Source: Nocardioides sp.
GTDB taxonomy: Bacteria > Actinomycetota > Actinomycetes > Propionibacteriales > Nocardioidaceae
NCBI GenBank assembly: GCA_037045645.1
Contig: JBAOIH010000001.1
Location: forward strand, 1,240,001-1,304,000
DNA length: 64,000 nucleotides
Direction: 5' to 3'
The translations under genes and the position numbers were made by a program. Shown here piece by piece: positions 8,357-18,697 of the stretch. The stretch's first letter is position 1, and each line of letters opens with the position of its first letter. The notes under the pieces are model-generated. The model did no database searches. It was not told where the DNA came from and saw nothing but the letters and a program-made list of their open reading frames with translations.

Positions 8357-9820
8357 ATGGGAGAAGAAGTCGACGCCCAGCAGTTCACTCGCGCTGACCG
8401 AACCCGCCACCGGGAGAAGGTGCGACGGTGTCTCGATGTCTTCGCGCGGATGTTGCGCGAAAGTCGATTCGACACCGACGACCCGATGACCGGACTCGAG
8501 GTCGAACTCAACCTCGTCGACGACGCGGGTGACCCGGCGCTGAAGAACGCCGAGGCGCTCGAGGCGATCGCCTCACCGGCCTTCCAGACCGAGTTGGGGC
8601 AGTTCAACATCGAGATGAATGCGGAGCCGGCCAAACTGAGAGAGGGCGGGCTGACCACTTTCGAAGACAGCCTCAGACAGAGCCTCAATCATGCCGAGGA
8701 ACGCTCGGCCGAGGTGGGGGCACACCTGGTGATGATCGGGATCCTCCCGACCCTGGCCGAGGGACATATGGCGCCGTCGAGCATCAGTGCGAATCCACGC
8801 TACAAGTTGCTCAGCGAGCAGATCCTGAATGCGCGCGGGGAGGACATCGAGATCTCGATCAGCGGGACAGACCGGCTCCAGGCCACGGCCGACTCGATCC
8901 TTCCGGAAGCGGCCTGCACGTCCACTCAGTTCCACGTGCAGACCTCGCCCGAGGACTTTGCCGACTATTGGAACGCTTCGCAGGTCATCGCCGGGGTCCA
9001 GGTCGCGCTGGCGGCGAATGCCCCCTACCTGCTCGGCAAGCAGTTGTGGCGTGAGACGCGGATCCCGCTGTTCGAGCAGGCCGCGGACACCCGCAGCGAG
9101 GAACTCAAGGCTCAGGGCGTACGCCCTCGGGTGTGGTTCGGCGAACGCTGGATCACTTCGGTGTTCGACCTCTTCGAGGAGAACGTGCGCTACTTCCCAG
9201 CGTTGCTGCCCATCACCGACGAGGAGGATCCCCTCGAGGTGTTGGAATCCGGCGGCACCCCGCAGTTGCATGAGTTGCGGCTGCACAACGGCACCATCTA
9301 TCGCTGGAACCGACCGGTGTACGACATTTCCGACGGTGTCCCGCACCTTCGCGTCGAGAACCGCATCCTCGCGGCCGGCCCGACTTGTGTCGACATGATT
9401 GCCAACGCGGCGTTCTATTTCGGCCTGGTGCGTGCGCTTGCCGAGGGGGAGCGGCCGGTCTGGTCGCAGATGTCATTCAGCGCCGCGGAGGAGAACTTCC
9501 ATGTCGCCGCGCAACAGGGCATCGAGGCCCAGTTGTATTGGCCGGGCATCGGTCAGGTGCGCGCCACAGAACTGGTGCTGCGCAGGCTGCTGCCGCTGGC
9601 GCACGAGGGCCTGGAGAAGTGGGGCGCCACTGCCCAGGAGCGAGATCGCTACCTGGGAGTCATCGAGCAACGCTGCCTGACCGGGAAGAACGGGGCAGAG
9701 TGGTTCGTGGACAAGATGGCCACCCACACAGACCTGGAGACCTACGACGCTCTGCGTGCGACCTTGGAGGAATACCGCCAGAACATGCATACCAACGAGC
9801 CGGTGCACACCTGGGCCTGA
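8357..9820 (+). CDS. Glutamate-cysteine ligase family protein (GCS2-like)
   Basis: 487 residues. The segment MTGLEVELNLVDDAGDP carries the acidic metal/ATP-binding residues of GCS2-type ligases; FNIEMNAEPAKLREGG and CTSTQFHVQTSPEDF are further conserved blocks, and HLRVENRILAAGPTCVDMIA is a late signature. The family joins glutamate to an amine or thiol using ATP, but for this ~490-residue actinobacterial branch the true substrate is not settled, and I do not claim gamma-glutamylcysteine synthesis. It ends 1 bp before a convergent hypothetical gene. Confidence 0.8.
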   Translation: MGEEVDAQQFTRADRTRHREKVRRCLDVFARMLRESRFDTDDPMTGLEVELNLVDDAGDPALKNAEALEAIASPAFQTELGQFNIEMNAEPAKLREGGLTTFEDSLRQSLNHAEERSAEVGAHLVMIGILPTLAEGHMAPSSISANPRYKLLSEQILNARGEDIEISISGTDRLQATADSILPEAACTSTQFHVQTSPEDFADYWNASQVIAGVQVALAANAPYLLGKQLWRETRIPLFEQAADTRSEELKAQGVRPRVWFGERWITSVFDLFEENVRYFPALLPITDEEDPLEVLESGGTPQLHELRLHNGTIYRWNRPVYDISDGVPHLRVENRILAAGPTCVDMIANAAFYFGLVRALAEGERPVWSQMSFSAAEENFHVAAQQGIEAQLYWPGIGQVRATELVLRRLLPLAHEGLEKWGATAQERDRYLGVIEQRCLTGKNGAEWFVDKMATHTDLETYDALRATLEEYRQNMHTNEPVHTWA

Positions 9821-9821
9821 C

Positions 9822-10226
9822 TCACGCGCGTAGCCGTCGCCATCGCCGACCGTCACCACTGGCCAGGTGCGTCCATGAGTGGCGGGTCACCACGAAGAAC
9901 TCACACCGGCGAGATACCTCCCGCGAGGCCATCAGCGTGGCCGCCGCCCAGGCAGCGTCCAGGGACGTCGGAACCTGTTCCCCCGGCCGGGTCAGCCACA
10001 CGGCGACCGACTCCTCGTCGCCGAGGGCCAGCAGGAGTCCGACGAGCACGTCGGTACGGCTGGCGAGGTCATGCAGCGGGTGTTCGGCGGGTGCGCTGAG
10101 CCAGGTATGCGCGGGGTGTCCCACGCTGACCACGGCGGGGGCCCGACGACGCCCGGCGAGGTAGGCCGCCCGAACCCGGGCGTGCCACGCCGACCTGCTG
10201 GGCCAGTGATAGATCCGCCGTTTCAT
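9822..10226 (-). CDS. Conserved hypothetical protein, Trp/Arg-rich
   Basis: About 134 residues from ATG 10226. I do not recognise a named domain. It is soluble, basic at both ends, with a Leu-rich central segment (RTDVLVGLLLALGDEESVAV) and WLTRPGEQVPTSLDAAWAAA. The frame can extend to 10274 but the upstream part is Arg/Cys-rich and unlike a protein start. It is convergent with the ligase gene (1-bp gap) and divergent from the universal stress protein. Confidence 0.6.
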   Translation of the reverse strand: MKRRIYHWPSRSAWHARVRAAYLAGRRRAPAVVSVGHPAHTWLSAPAEHPLHDLASRTDVLVGLLLALGDEESVAVWLTRPGEQVPTSLDAAWAAATLMASREVSRRCEFFVVTRHSWTHLASGDGRRWRRLRA

Positions 10227-10301
10227 GTGTCCACCCTGCCCGCAGCACCGGCGACGGCGTTTCGTTCTCCACAACCTCCCCGGCGAGGCGTGGCTTCGGC
10301 T

Positions 10302-10307
10302 AGGTTT
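10302..10307 (+). promoter_or_regulatory. Candidate -10 TAGGTT for the stress protein gene
   Basis: TAGGTT lies 40 nt upstream of ATG 10348; together with the AGGAGG at 10335-10340 this gives a conventional leadered mRNA. Confidence 0.35.
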
Positions 10308-10347
10308 GACGAGAGGCCAGACCGGCTCAGGACCAGGAGGAGTTCAC

Positions 10348-10746
10348 ATGGGAGCGATCGTTGTCGGCTATGTCGCCAAGCCCGAGGGTGAGGCTGCCTT
10401 GGCCCGCGGCATCGAGGAGGCCAAGCTGCGCAACTCCAAGCTCATCGTGGCCAACAGCCACCGGGGTGGGACCTCCTTCGACGGTGGGGCGTCTACGGCA
10501 GCCGATGCCGAGATGGAACGGGTCGAGTCTCAGCTCAAGGCTTCCGGCGTCGAATACGAAGTGCGCCAACTCGTCCGCGGCTTCGAGCCCAGTGAGGACT
10601 TGATCGCGCTGGCCGACGCCGGTGAGGCCGACCTGATCGTCATCGGCCTGCGTCGGCGATCACCGGTCGGCAAGCTGATTCTGGGTTCCAACGCGCAGCG
10701 GATTCTGCTCGACGCCGAGTGTCCCGTGCTCGCAGTCAAGGCCTGA
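10348..10746 (+). CDS. Universal stress protein (UspA family)
   Basis: 132 residues, single Usp domain. The beta-strand start AIVVGYVAKPEGEAAL and the C-terminal block DLIVIGLRRRSPVGKLILGS followed by CPVLAVKA correspond to the ATP-binding motif G-2X-G-9X-G(S/T). ATP-binding UspA-type stress role is inferred from family. AGGAGG is centred 7 nt before the ATG. Probably monocistronic: an inverted repeat follows at 10787-10833. Confidence 0.88.
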   Translation: MGAIVVGYVAKPEGEAALARGIEEAKLRNSKLIVANSHRGGTSFDGGASTAADAEMERVESQLKASGVEYEVRQLVRGFEPSEDLIALADAGEADLIVIGLRRRSPVGKLILGSNAQRILLDAECPVLAVKA

Positions 10747-10786
10747 ACCGAGCGCTGACCTCACGACCTGTGCTGGGTGGGCGCGA

Positions 10787-10833
10787 GCCTGCCGAACGTT
10801 CGCGTACCGCGATGTTCGAACCGTTGGGCAGGC
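10787..10833 (+). terminator. Inverted repeat between the stress protein gene and sigA
   Basis: GCCTGCC (10787-10793) pairs with GGCAGGC (10827-10833), and four further base pairs form after one mismatch. Position 40 nt after the stress-protein stop fits a terminator, though no T run follows. Confidence 0.4.
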
Positions 10834-10906
10834 GTGGCATGATTGCGACGCGGCTCTTGACGTCACCGGGCCCTGCCGCGCCCCAAAGTCCTCACGAGAG
10901 GTGTTC

Positions 10907-12505
<1,599 letters not shown>

Positions 12506-12514
12506 AGGCAGACC

Positions 12515-13501
12515 ATGTCGCGACTCGTGGCCGCCCTGCTCTGTGCAGTGGCGGCCACGAACGCGTGTGGGGGAGAGACCCCGGAGAGCAACACGCCGGC
12601 GCCGTCCTCCTCGCCGAGCGCACGGGGCTCGGTCGCGACGTCGGACCCGTCTCCTGACTCGCCCCCGTCCGAGGCTTCGACGAGCCCACCGGCGGCGGTC
12701 CGATCCGAGGACTTCGATGCGGGAGTGGCGTACGCACTGGTGCGGACGCTGGCGGTCGAGATCGGCCCACGTGAGGCGACGAGTCCGGCGTACGACCGCG
12801 CGGCCGAGTTGGTGAGTCGGCGCCTCTCACGTGCGGGGTACGCCGTGCGCCGCCAGCAGGTGCGAGTCCCGGCCGGGAACTCGTGGGGCGTGCCGGTGCC
12901 GGCTGGTCACAGCGAGAATGTCATCGCAGAGCCGCCCGGGTTCGACCCGGATAGGCCGTACCTGGTTGTGGGGGCGCATCTCGACACCGTGCCGACGGCA
13001 CCGGGGGCCGAGGACAACGCGTCGGGCATCGGGGTGCTCGTGGCGGCTGCCGAAGCGGTGGTTGCCGCGCGTACTCGTCTGCCGGTCGTCTGGGTCGCCT
13101 TCGGCGCAGAGGAACCCCGTGGCGCGGGTGACGAGGCGCATCACTACGGTTCACGCGCCTATGTCGGCGCGCTCGTCGGTCTGCAACGCGACTCGGTACG
13201 CGCCATGGTCTCGCTCGATCGCGTCGGTGTGGGCAACGCGGTGCCGGTGGGTTCGGCCGGCGAGACCGACCCCGTGCAGCGTCGCCTGCTAAGGCTGGCG
13301 GACCGGATCGGGGTGTCGGCCGCGGCCGAGAGTGGTCAGCGCAGCAGCGACCATTGGTCCTTCGTGCGCGCCGGATTGCCGGGCGTACGTCTGGGCGGCA
13401 CGTCGTACGCGGGCTATCACTCCGCTGAGGACCTGCCGCACGTGGTCAGCAGGGCTCAGCTCGATCGCGTCGGTCGACTGCTGCTGGCCTGGCTGCGCTG
13501 A
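12515..13501 (+). CDS. M28 family metallopeptidase, lipoprotein
   Basis: 328 residues. A signal peptide ends in a lipobox-like ATNAC, so the protein is probably lipid-anchored outside the membrane, followed by a Ser/Pro-rich linker (~22-62). The M28 aminopeptidase domain shows the zinc ligands in VVGAHLDTVP (His, Asp), AEDNASGIG (bridging Asp), FGAEEPRG (catalytic Glu then metal Glu), SLDRVG and SYAGYHSAEDL (last His). AAAGG precedes the ATG and the gap to sigA is only 9 nt, so co-transcription with sigA is likely. Confidence 0.87.
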   Translation: MSRLVAALLCAVAATNACGGETPESNTPAPSSSPSARGSVATSDPSPDSPPSEASTSPPAAVRSEDFDAGVAYALVRTLAVEIGPREATSPAYDRAAELVSRRLSRAGYAVRRQQVRVPAGNSWGVPVPAGHSENVIAEPPGFDPDRPYLVVGAHLDTVPTAPGAEDNASGIGVLVAAAEAVVAARTRLPVVWVAFGAEEPRGAGDEAHHYGSRAYVGALVGLQRDSVRAMVSLDRVGVGNAVPVGSAGETDPVQRRLLRLADRIGVSAAAESGQRSSDHWSFVRAGLPGVRLGGTSYAGYHSAEDLPHVVSRAQLDRVGRLLLAWLR

Positions 13502-13516
13502 CCCGGTCGGTCTTGG

Positions 13517-15409
13517 TCAACGCAGGCCCGCGCCCGTGGCGAACCAACCCCGGCTGTGCCGACGGACGTCGCCCAAGATGCGAGCGCGGTCCGGCCCGGT
13601 CGCGATCCGCGGGGCGAATCGTTCATCGAGGAGATAGGGAGTCAGACGGACGCCGCGCAGTCGGGCACCGGTGAATGTCGCGGTCAAGGTGATGCCCTCC
13701 ATGGTCTGCGACATGAAATCCATGTCGAAGACGAGGTTGCCCAGCGAATGTGCCAACACCGCGTGCCCAGAGGACTCGATGCCTTGCACCCAGTGCGGAT
13801 GCCCGCCCACGACCAGATCCGCACCGGCAGCGATGAGCCGGCGCCCGACCACGCGTTGGATCGGCTCCGCCGAGTGGGTGTATTGCGTGCCCCAATGCGG
13901 CAGCACCAGCACGATGTCGGCGCGTCGGTCGAGGCGTCGGACGAGCCGCACCATGTGCCGCAGGTCGCCTCGATGCAGCGGGCCGGTGCGCGGTGGCATC
14001 CGTACGGACAGGGCACCGGGGGAGTTCGCAGTCGCACGCGGCGTCTCCCCTATGGCGTTGAAGCCGGTGATGCCGACCCGCACACCCTTGACCGTGACGA
14101 TCACCGGTCGACTCGCGCTGCGTAGGTCGCGACCGGCCCCGAAGGCGCGTACGGGCCCCTTGTCGAATGCGTCGACCGTGTCCATCAGGGCTCGGCGGCC
14201 GTAGTCGCCGGTGTGATTGTTGGCGAGCGAGACGACATCGATCCCCACGTCAGCCAGGCCGTCGATGGCGGAGGCAGGCACCGCGAACGAGTCGCCACCC
14301 TGGGTCGGGGTGCCGCGGGTGGACAGTGTGCTCTCCAGGTTGCCGATGGTCAGATCTGCCGAGCGCAGGTGTCTGGCCATGGGGCGCAACGCCGCGACGG
14401 GGTCGTCACCGGAGACGGCCGCGACGCCGCGGCCCAGCATGATGTCGCCGACGACCCGCAGGGTGATCCGCGGTGGAGGGGTGGGGGACTTCTCCGGTGC
14501 TGCCTGGGTGCTCGCACGTGCGGGGGAGGTGGTCTGGGGAGGATCCTCGACGGCGGGCGCAGCAGAGGGAGCACTCGCGACCAACCCGACGCACAGCGCG
14601 CAGAGCAGCAGACCGTACGCCTGACCTCGGTGCACGTGTTCGCGCAGCACCGACATCGCAAGCAGCACCGTCACCGCTGGATACAACGAGGTGATCACCG
14701 CGGTGATGCTCAGCATCCCGCTATGGGTGGCGAAGAGGAACGCCACGGTCGCAGCCGTCGCCAGGGTGCCCGCGACGACCCCGAAGAGACTGGCTGCGTC
14801 TCGCGGAATCCAGGCGGAGCCTACGATCTGGGCGACCGCCACTATGGCGAGGCCGGCCACGGCCTGGTTGAGCGCCAGGGGCAGCAGGCCCGCGTCCTCA
14901 CCGATGCGTGAGAGGAAGACGAACAGCAGGCCGAAACCCGTGCCTGCCAGGAGCCCGTCCACGACCGCCGTACCGGTCGACTCCGTGACGGTCTCGGAGT
15001 CGACCGGCTCACGCGAGACCAGCCAGATCGCCGGAACTGCGACCGCCATGCCGACCCAGGCCAGCGCCGTGGGTCGCTCGCCCAAGGCGAAGCCGACGAC
15101 GATCGGGATCAGCGCGGCGCTCACGCCCGAGAGCGGCGCGACCACGCCCATCCTCCCCGAGGCGAGGCCTCGGTAGAGGAAGGCGGTTCCGACGCCGTTG
15201 GCGACACCGGCGGCCACGCCCCAGGCGTGATCGGCCGTCGTCGGGTCGCCGCCCAGCACCAGCGCCACCGCGAGGAGTCCGACGGAGCCGACGAGTTGCG
15301 CGACGAATGCCACAGACCAGGCGGACGTACGCCGGGCGCCGACGCCGCCGCAGAAGTCACCGAGACCGTAGGCGAAGGCGGCAGACAGGGCGAGGAGGAC
15401 GGCGGTCAT
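13517..15409 (-). CDS. EamA/DMT transporter fused to CapA-like phosphoesterase
   Basis: 630 residues in one uninterrupted frame. Residues 1-278 carry about ten hydrophobic segments in two EamA repeats (for example GLASGRMGVVAPLSGVSAAL in the first half and SITAVITSLYPAVTVLL in the second). A Pro/Ala/Ser linker (~280-313) leads into a CapA/PgsA metallophosphatase-like domain: VVGDIMLGRG, DLTIGNLESTL, DVVSLANNHTGDYG, PHWGTQYTHS and VGGHPHWVQGIE, which supply the Asp, Asn and His metal ligands. CapA proteins act outside the membrane on anionic polymers or lipids; what the transporter half carries is unknown. It follows the DUF456 gene by 10 nt on the same strand. Confidence 0.85.
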   Translation of the reverse strand: MTAVLLALSAAFAYGLGDFCGGVGARRTSAWSVAFVAQLVGSVGLLAVALVLGGDPTTADHAWGVAAGVANGVGTAFLYRGLASGRMGVVAPLSGVSAALIPIVVGFALGERPTALAWVGMAVAVPAIWLVSREPVDSETVTESTGTAVVDGLLAGTGFGLLFVFLSRIGEDAGLLPLALNQAVAGLAIVAVAQIVGSAWIPRDAASLFGVVAGTLATAATVAFLFATHSGMLSITAVITSLYPAVTVLLAMSVLREHVHRGQAYGLLLCALCVGLVASAPSAAPAVEDPPQTTSPARASTQAAPEKSPTPPPRITLRVVGDIMLGRGVAAVSGDDPVAALRPMARHLRSADLTIGNLESTLSTRGTPTQGGDSFAVPASAIDGLADVGIDVVSLANNHTGDYGRRALMDTVDAFDKGPVRAFGAGRDLRSASRPVIVTVKGVRVGITGFNAIGETPRATANSPGALSVRMPPRTGPLHRGDLRHMVRLVRRLDRRADIVLVLPHWGTQYTHSAEPIQRVVGRRLIAAGADLVVGGHPHWVQGIESSGHAVLAHSLGNLVFDMDFMSQTMEGITLTATFTGARLRGVRLTPYLLDERFAPRIATGPDRARILGDVRRHSRGWFATGAGLR

Positions 15410-15419
15410 CAGTGGGAGT

Positions 15420-15896
15420 TCATCGCACGAGGACGACGCCGATGATCCAGGTGACAGTGGCGAGCACCGCGAAGATCAGTTCGATCAGGATGCTCACGCC
15501 CACAGCCTTGAGCGCGGCCTTGGTGGATGGCCACGCCTGTTCAGCGCCGACACGCACCCGCTCGGCGACATAGACGCCGAGCGGGAACCCGACGAACAGG
15601 CCCACGACCGGGATGACGAAGAAGCCGGCGATCGCGAAGATCGCGCCGATCAGCAGCGTCTTGTTCGGTACGGCTGCCTTCATGGCGCGCCCCGGGATCA
15701 GGAACTTCACGACGGTGCCGATGACCAACAGTGCGAGGCCAAGGCCCATCACGGTCCACCCCGTGGCGGTCTGGACTTCGAGTGCCCAGGCGATCAGAGC
15801 CGCGCCGATCAGGACCGTGCCGGGCAGCACCGGGACGATGATGCCGACGATGCCGACCAGGATGGCAAGGCCGACACCGAGGTCCGTGAGAGTCAC
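15420..15896 (-). CDS. DUF456 integral membrane protein
   Basis: About 158 residues from GTG 15896, which has GGGAGG 9 nt upstream. It is nearly all hydrophobic: GLAILVGIVGIIVPVLPGTV, then LLIGAIFAIAGFFVIPVVGL with the Gly/Pro-rich turns typical of DUF456 (PF04306), and a final helix LIELIFAVLATVTWIIG. Function is not established. It is the upstream member of a likely two-gene unit with the EamA-CapA fusion. Confidence 0.85.
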   Translation of the reverse strand: MTLTDLGVGLAILVGIVGIIVPVLPGTVLIGAALIAWALEVQTATGWTVMGLGLALLVIGTVVKFLIPGRAMKAAVPNKTLLIGAIFAIAGFFVIPVVGLFVGFPLGVYVAERVRVGAEQAWPSTKAALKAVGVSILIELIFAVLATVTWIIGVVLVR

Positions 15897-16008
15897 GCTG
15901 CACACCCTCCCATACGCACCCCCGGAGCAGCGTGAGGCACAAATGCGTCCGGCCCCGGAGATTTCCGGGGCCGGGAAGCGTTGGCCGAAGGTCCGGCCAG
16001 GATGGGGA

Positions 16009-16224
16009 TCAGCTCTCGGGCTGACCCGCCAACTTGTGCGTCTCGTCGTGCACGCGGATCGCGACCTGGCGCAACTTGTCGCCGTGCTCGCGGGCGTGGT
16101 GGGCGCAGAAGAGCAACTCGGCTCCGGCGTCGAGTTCGACGCGCAGGTAGGCCTGGGCTCCGCAACGGTCGCAACGGTCGCCCGCGTTGAGGGCTGCTGC
16201 GCTTGGGGCAACTGCAGTGGTCAC
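16009..16224 (-). CDS. DUF7455-type small zinc-ribbon protein
   Basis: 71 residues from GTG 16224. Motif DRCDRCGAQAYLRVEL followed by LLFCAHHAREH gives a CxxC...CxxH zinc site, characteristic of a short actinobacterial family usually encoded near the primary sigma or gyrB-like genes. GTGAGG lies 6 nt before the start. Molecular role unknown. Confidence 0.8.
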   Translation of the reverse strand: MTTAVAPSAAALNAGDRCDRCGAQAYLRVELDAGAELLFCAHHAREHGDKLRQVAIRVHDETHKLAGQPES

Positions 16225-16486
16225 GTCGGCCTCACTTTCATCTCGTTCTGTCGTCCACAACGTAGTCCTCGGGTCAAAGATTCCCTCCCCGACCCTCGTG
16301 TGCTGTGCTGCGAGCCACAAGGTGCTCATCCAATCACGTCGAAGGTTCCCCGCCATGTGTTTTCCACACCCCGGGACCCGTCGTCGCCTCCTGGTCCGTT
16401 CACGGTAGGCCAGCGATGTCATCGCAGCGCGCTGGCGCATGTCGGGCGTGTCGCGTGCCGTACGCAGTTCCGTGGCCGCCCACGGG
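16225..16486. other. Intergenic region between DUF7455 gene and parE
   Basis: About 260 bases with no convincing coding frame, RNA gene or long hairpin on either strand. It separates divergent genes and presumably holds the upstream promoter parts of both; the only element I can point to is the TAGATT just to its right. Confidence 0.5.
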
Positions 16487-16492
16487 TAGATT
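16487..16492 (+). promoter_or_regulatory. Candidate -10 TAGATT for parE
   Basis: TAGATT would start transcription near 16499, leaving a ~48-nt leader that carries GGGAG at 16535-16539, 7 nt before the proposed start. A CTG at 16499 is in frame with parE and sits at leaderless spacing, an alternative but unlikely start. Confidence 0.35.
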
Positions 16493-16546
16493 CGGAGCCT
16501 GTTCCACACGTCTGCACCGCACGCGGTTTCACCTGGGAGTTTCGTC

Positions 16547-18610
16547 ATCGCCGACAACAGCTATAACGCCGCCCATCTGCTGGTTCTGGAGGGTCTGGAG
16601 GCCGTACGCAAGCGGCCGGGCATGTACATCGGTTCGACGGACACCCGCGGCCTGATGCACTGCGTCTGGGAGATCATCGACAACGGCGTGGACGAGGCGC
16701 TCGCGGGTTCGGCGGACCGGGTCGAGGTGATCGTGCACGCGGACGACTCGATCGAGGTGCACGACAACGGCCGAGGCATCCCGACCGACAAAGAACCCAA
16801 GACCGGACTTCCGGGCGTGGAGGTCGTGGCGACGAAACTGCACGCGGGCGGCAAGTTCGGTGGTGGCTCCTATGTCGCGACCGGTGGTCTGCACGGGGTC
16901 GGGCTCTCGGTCGTCAACGCGCTGTCCGCACGGATGGATATCGACGTCGAACGTTCGCCCGCGGTGCAGGGCATCTCGTTTCGGCGCGGTGTCTCGGGAG
17001 TGTTCGCAGGGGAGGGGCCGGCGGCAGACTTCGAAGCGCGAAACGGCCTGTCGCGCAAGGGCGCACGGGTCGCCAAGACGCGCTCGGGGACCCGGGTGCG
17101 GTTCTGGCCCGATCGACAGATCTTCACCAAGGACGCCAAGATCGAGATCGAAGGACTGTTGGGACGCGCTCGGCAGACCTCGTTCATCGTGCCGGGTCTG
17201 GAGATCGTGATCCGCGACGAACGCGGTCCGGAGGTCTTCGAGGAGTCATTTCGACACGCGGGTGGCATCGCCGAGTTCGTGGAGTTCCTCGCCCACGACG
17301 AGCCGGTGACCGACATCGTGCGCCTGCAAGGCAACGACACCTTCGCCGAGACGGTCCCCGTGCTGGACGCCGAGGGGCAGATGACGCCTCAGGAGGTCGA
17401 GCGCGAACTGTCGGTGGATGTCGCGGTGCGATGGGGCAGCGGCTACGACACCGAGTTGCGTTCGTTCGTGAACGTGATCGCGACGCCGAAGGGCGGCACT
17501 CACGTCGCGGGCTTCGAGGCCGCACTCACCAAGACGTTCAACGACGCGATGCGGGCCAGCAAGGCCCTCAAAGCCGGTGATTCCGATGTCATCAAGGACG
17601 ACGTCCTGGAGGGGTTGACGGCGGTCGTCACCGTACGTCTGGCGGAGCCGCAGTTCGAGGGTCAGACCAAGGAGATCCTGGGCACGCCCGCCGTACGAGC
17701 AGGCGTACGCAAGGTGGTCGCAGGTGAACTCAAGGGCTTCCTCACCTCCACCAAGCGGGCCGAGAAGGCGCAAGCCAAACTGCTGATGGAGAAGGTGGCA
17801 GGTGCTGCCAAGACGCGGTTGGCCGCACGTCAGCACCGGGAGACGCAGCGCCGCAAGAACGCGCTGGAGTCGTCGTCGCTGCCCTCGAAGCTGGCCGACT
17901 GTCGCTCGACCGACACCGATCGGTCCGAACTGTTCATCGTCGAGGGGGACTCGGCGTTGGGCACGGCGAAGTTGGCGCGCGACTCCGAGTATCAGGCGCT
18001 GCTGCCGATCCGAGGCAAGATCCTCAACGTCCAGAAGGCGTCGGTCGGCGACATGCTCAAGAACGTCGAATGTGCCTCGATCATCCAGGTCGTCGGCGCT
18101 GGCTCGGGTCGTACGTTCGATGTCGACGCCGCCCGCTACGGCCGGGTTATCTTCATGGCCGATGCCGACTCCGACGGCGCGCACATCCGCTGCCTGCTGG
18201 CCACACTGTTCTTCAAGTACATGCCGGACCTGGTGGCCGCCGGTCGGGTGTTCTCGGCTGTGCCGCCGCTGCATCGCATCGAACTGATCAACCCCAAGAA
18301 GGGGATGGACAAGTACGTCTACACCTACTCAGACGACGAGTTGCAGCGTCGACTGGCCGAGTTGAAGCGCAAGAACCAGCGCTGGAAGGACCCCATCCAG
18401 CGTTATAAGGGACTGGGGGAGATGGATGCCGACCAGTTGGCCGAGACGACCATGGATCCGCGCCAGCGCACCCTGCGCCGGCTGACGGTCGATGACGGAG
18501 CCGCGGCGGCCGAGGTGTTCGAACTGCTGATGGGCTCGGAAGTAGCGCCACGCAAGGAGTTCATCGTGCAGGGTGCCTACGAGGTCGACATGGAGTCGTT
18601 GGACGCCTGA
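16547..18610 (+). CDS. parE: DNA topoisomerase IV subunit B (ParE, GyrB paralogue)
   Basis: About 687 residues. GHKL ATPase motifs: EIIDNGVDEALAG, HDNGRGIPTD, GGKFGGGSYVATGGLHGVG; TOPRIM motifs: LFIVEGDSALGTAKLARD, LPIRGKILNV, MADADSDGAHIRCLL; C-terminal RYKGLGEMDADQLAETTMDP. The first ATG (16622) would delete VLEGLEAVRKRPG, conserved in all GyrB/ParE proteins, so the start must be upstream. No ATG, GTG or TTG exists in frame back to the TAG at 16487. ATC 16547 (or GTC 16544) after GGGAG is the best candidate. ParC is encoded at 22153-24640 on the other strand; together they decatenate chromosomes. Confidence 0.88.
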   Translation: MADNSYNAAHLLVLEGLEAVRKRPGMYIGSTDTRGLMHCVWEIIDNGVDEALAGSADRVEVIVHADDSIEVHDNGRGIPTDKEPKTGLPGVEVVATKLHAGGKFGGGSYVATGGLHGVGLSVVNALSARMDIDVERSPAVQGISFRRGVSGVFAGEGPAADFEARNGLSRKGARVAKTRSGTRVRFWPDRQIFTKDAKIEIEGLLGRARQTSFIVPGLEIVIRDERGPEVFEESFRHAGGIAEFVEFLAHDEPVTDIVRLQGNDTFAETVPVLDAEGQMTPQEVERELSVDVAVRWGSGYDTELRSFVNVIATPKGGTHVAGFEAALTKTFNDAMRASKALKAGDSDVIKDDVLEGLTAVVTVRLAEPQFEGQTKEILGTPAVRAGVRKVVAGELKGFLTSTKRAEKAQAKLLMEKVAGAAKTRLAARQHRETQRRKNALESSSLPSKLADCRSTDTDRSELFIVEGDSALGTAKLARDSEYQALLPIRGKILNVQKASVGDMLKNVECASIIQVVGAGSGRTFDVDAARYGRVIFMADADSDGAHIRCLLATLFFKYMPDLVAAGRVFSAVPPLHRIELINPKKGMDKYVYTYSDDELQRRLAELKRKNQRWKDPIQRYKGLGEMDADQLAETTMDPRQRTLRRLTVDDGAAAAEVFELLMGSEVAPRKEFIVQGAYEVDMESLDA

Positions 18611-18660
18611 CCGGAGTCGTGGGCGACGAACACGTCGTTGCGCACGGAGCGCACCCGGGG

Positions 18661-18696
18661 CTGTCGGTGCTGCCGGTGCTGTCGGGGCTGTCGGGG
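18661..18696. repeat. 9-bp tandem repeat, four copies
   Basis: CTGTCGGTG, CTGCCGGTG, CTGTCGGGG, CTGTCGGGG run head to tail and stop one base before the stop codon of the carbonic anhydrase gene, filling most of the convergent parE/anhydrase gap. Confidence 0.8.
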
Positions 18697-18697
18697 C

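Noticed and set aside
10787..10840. GAACGTTC and GTTCGAAC words upstream of sigA as LexA boxes
   Set aside because: They lack the four-base spacer between GAAC and GTTC; better explained as part of the inverted repeat.
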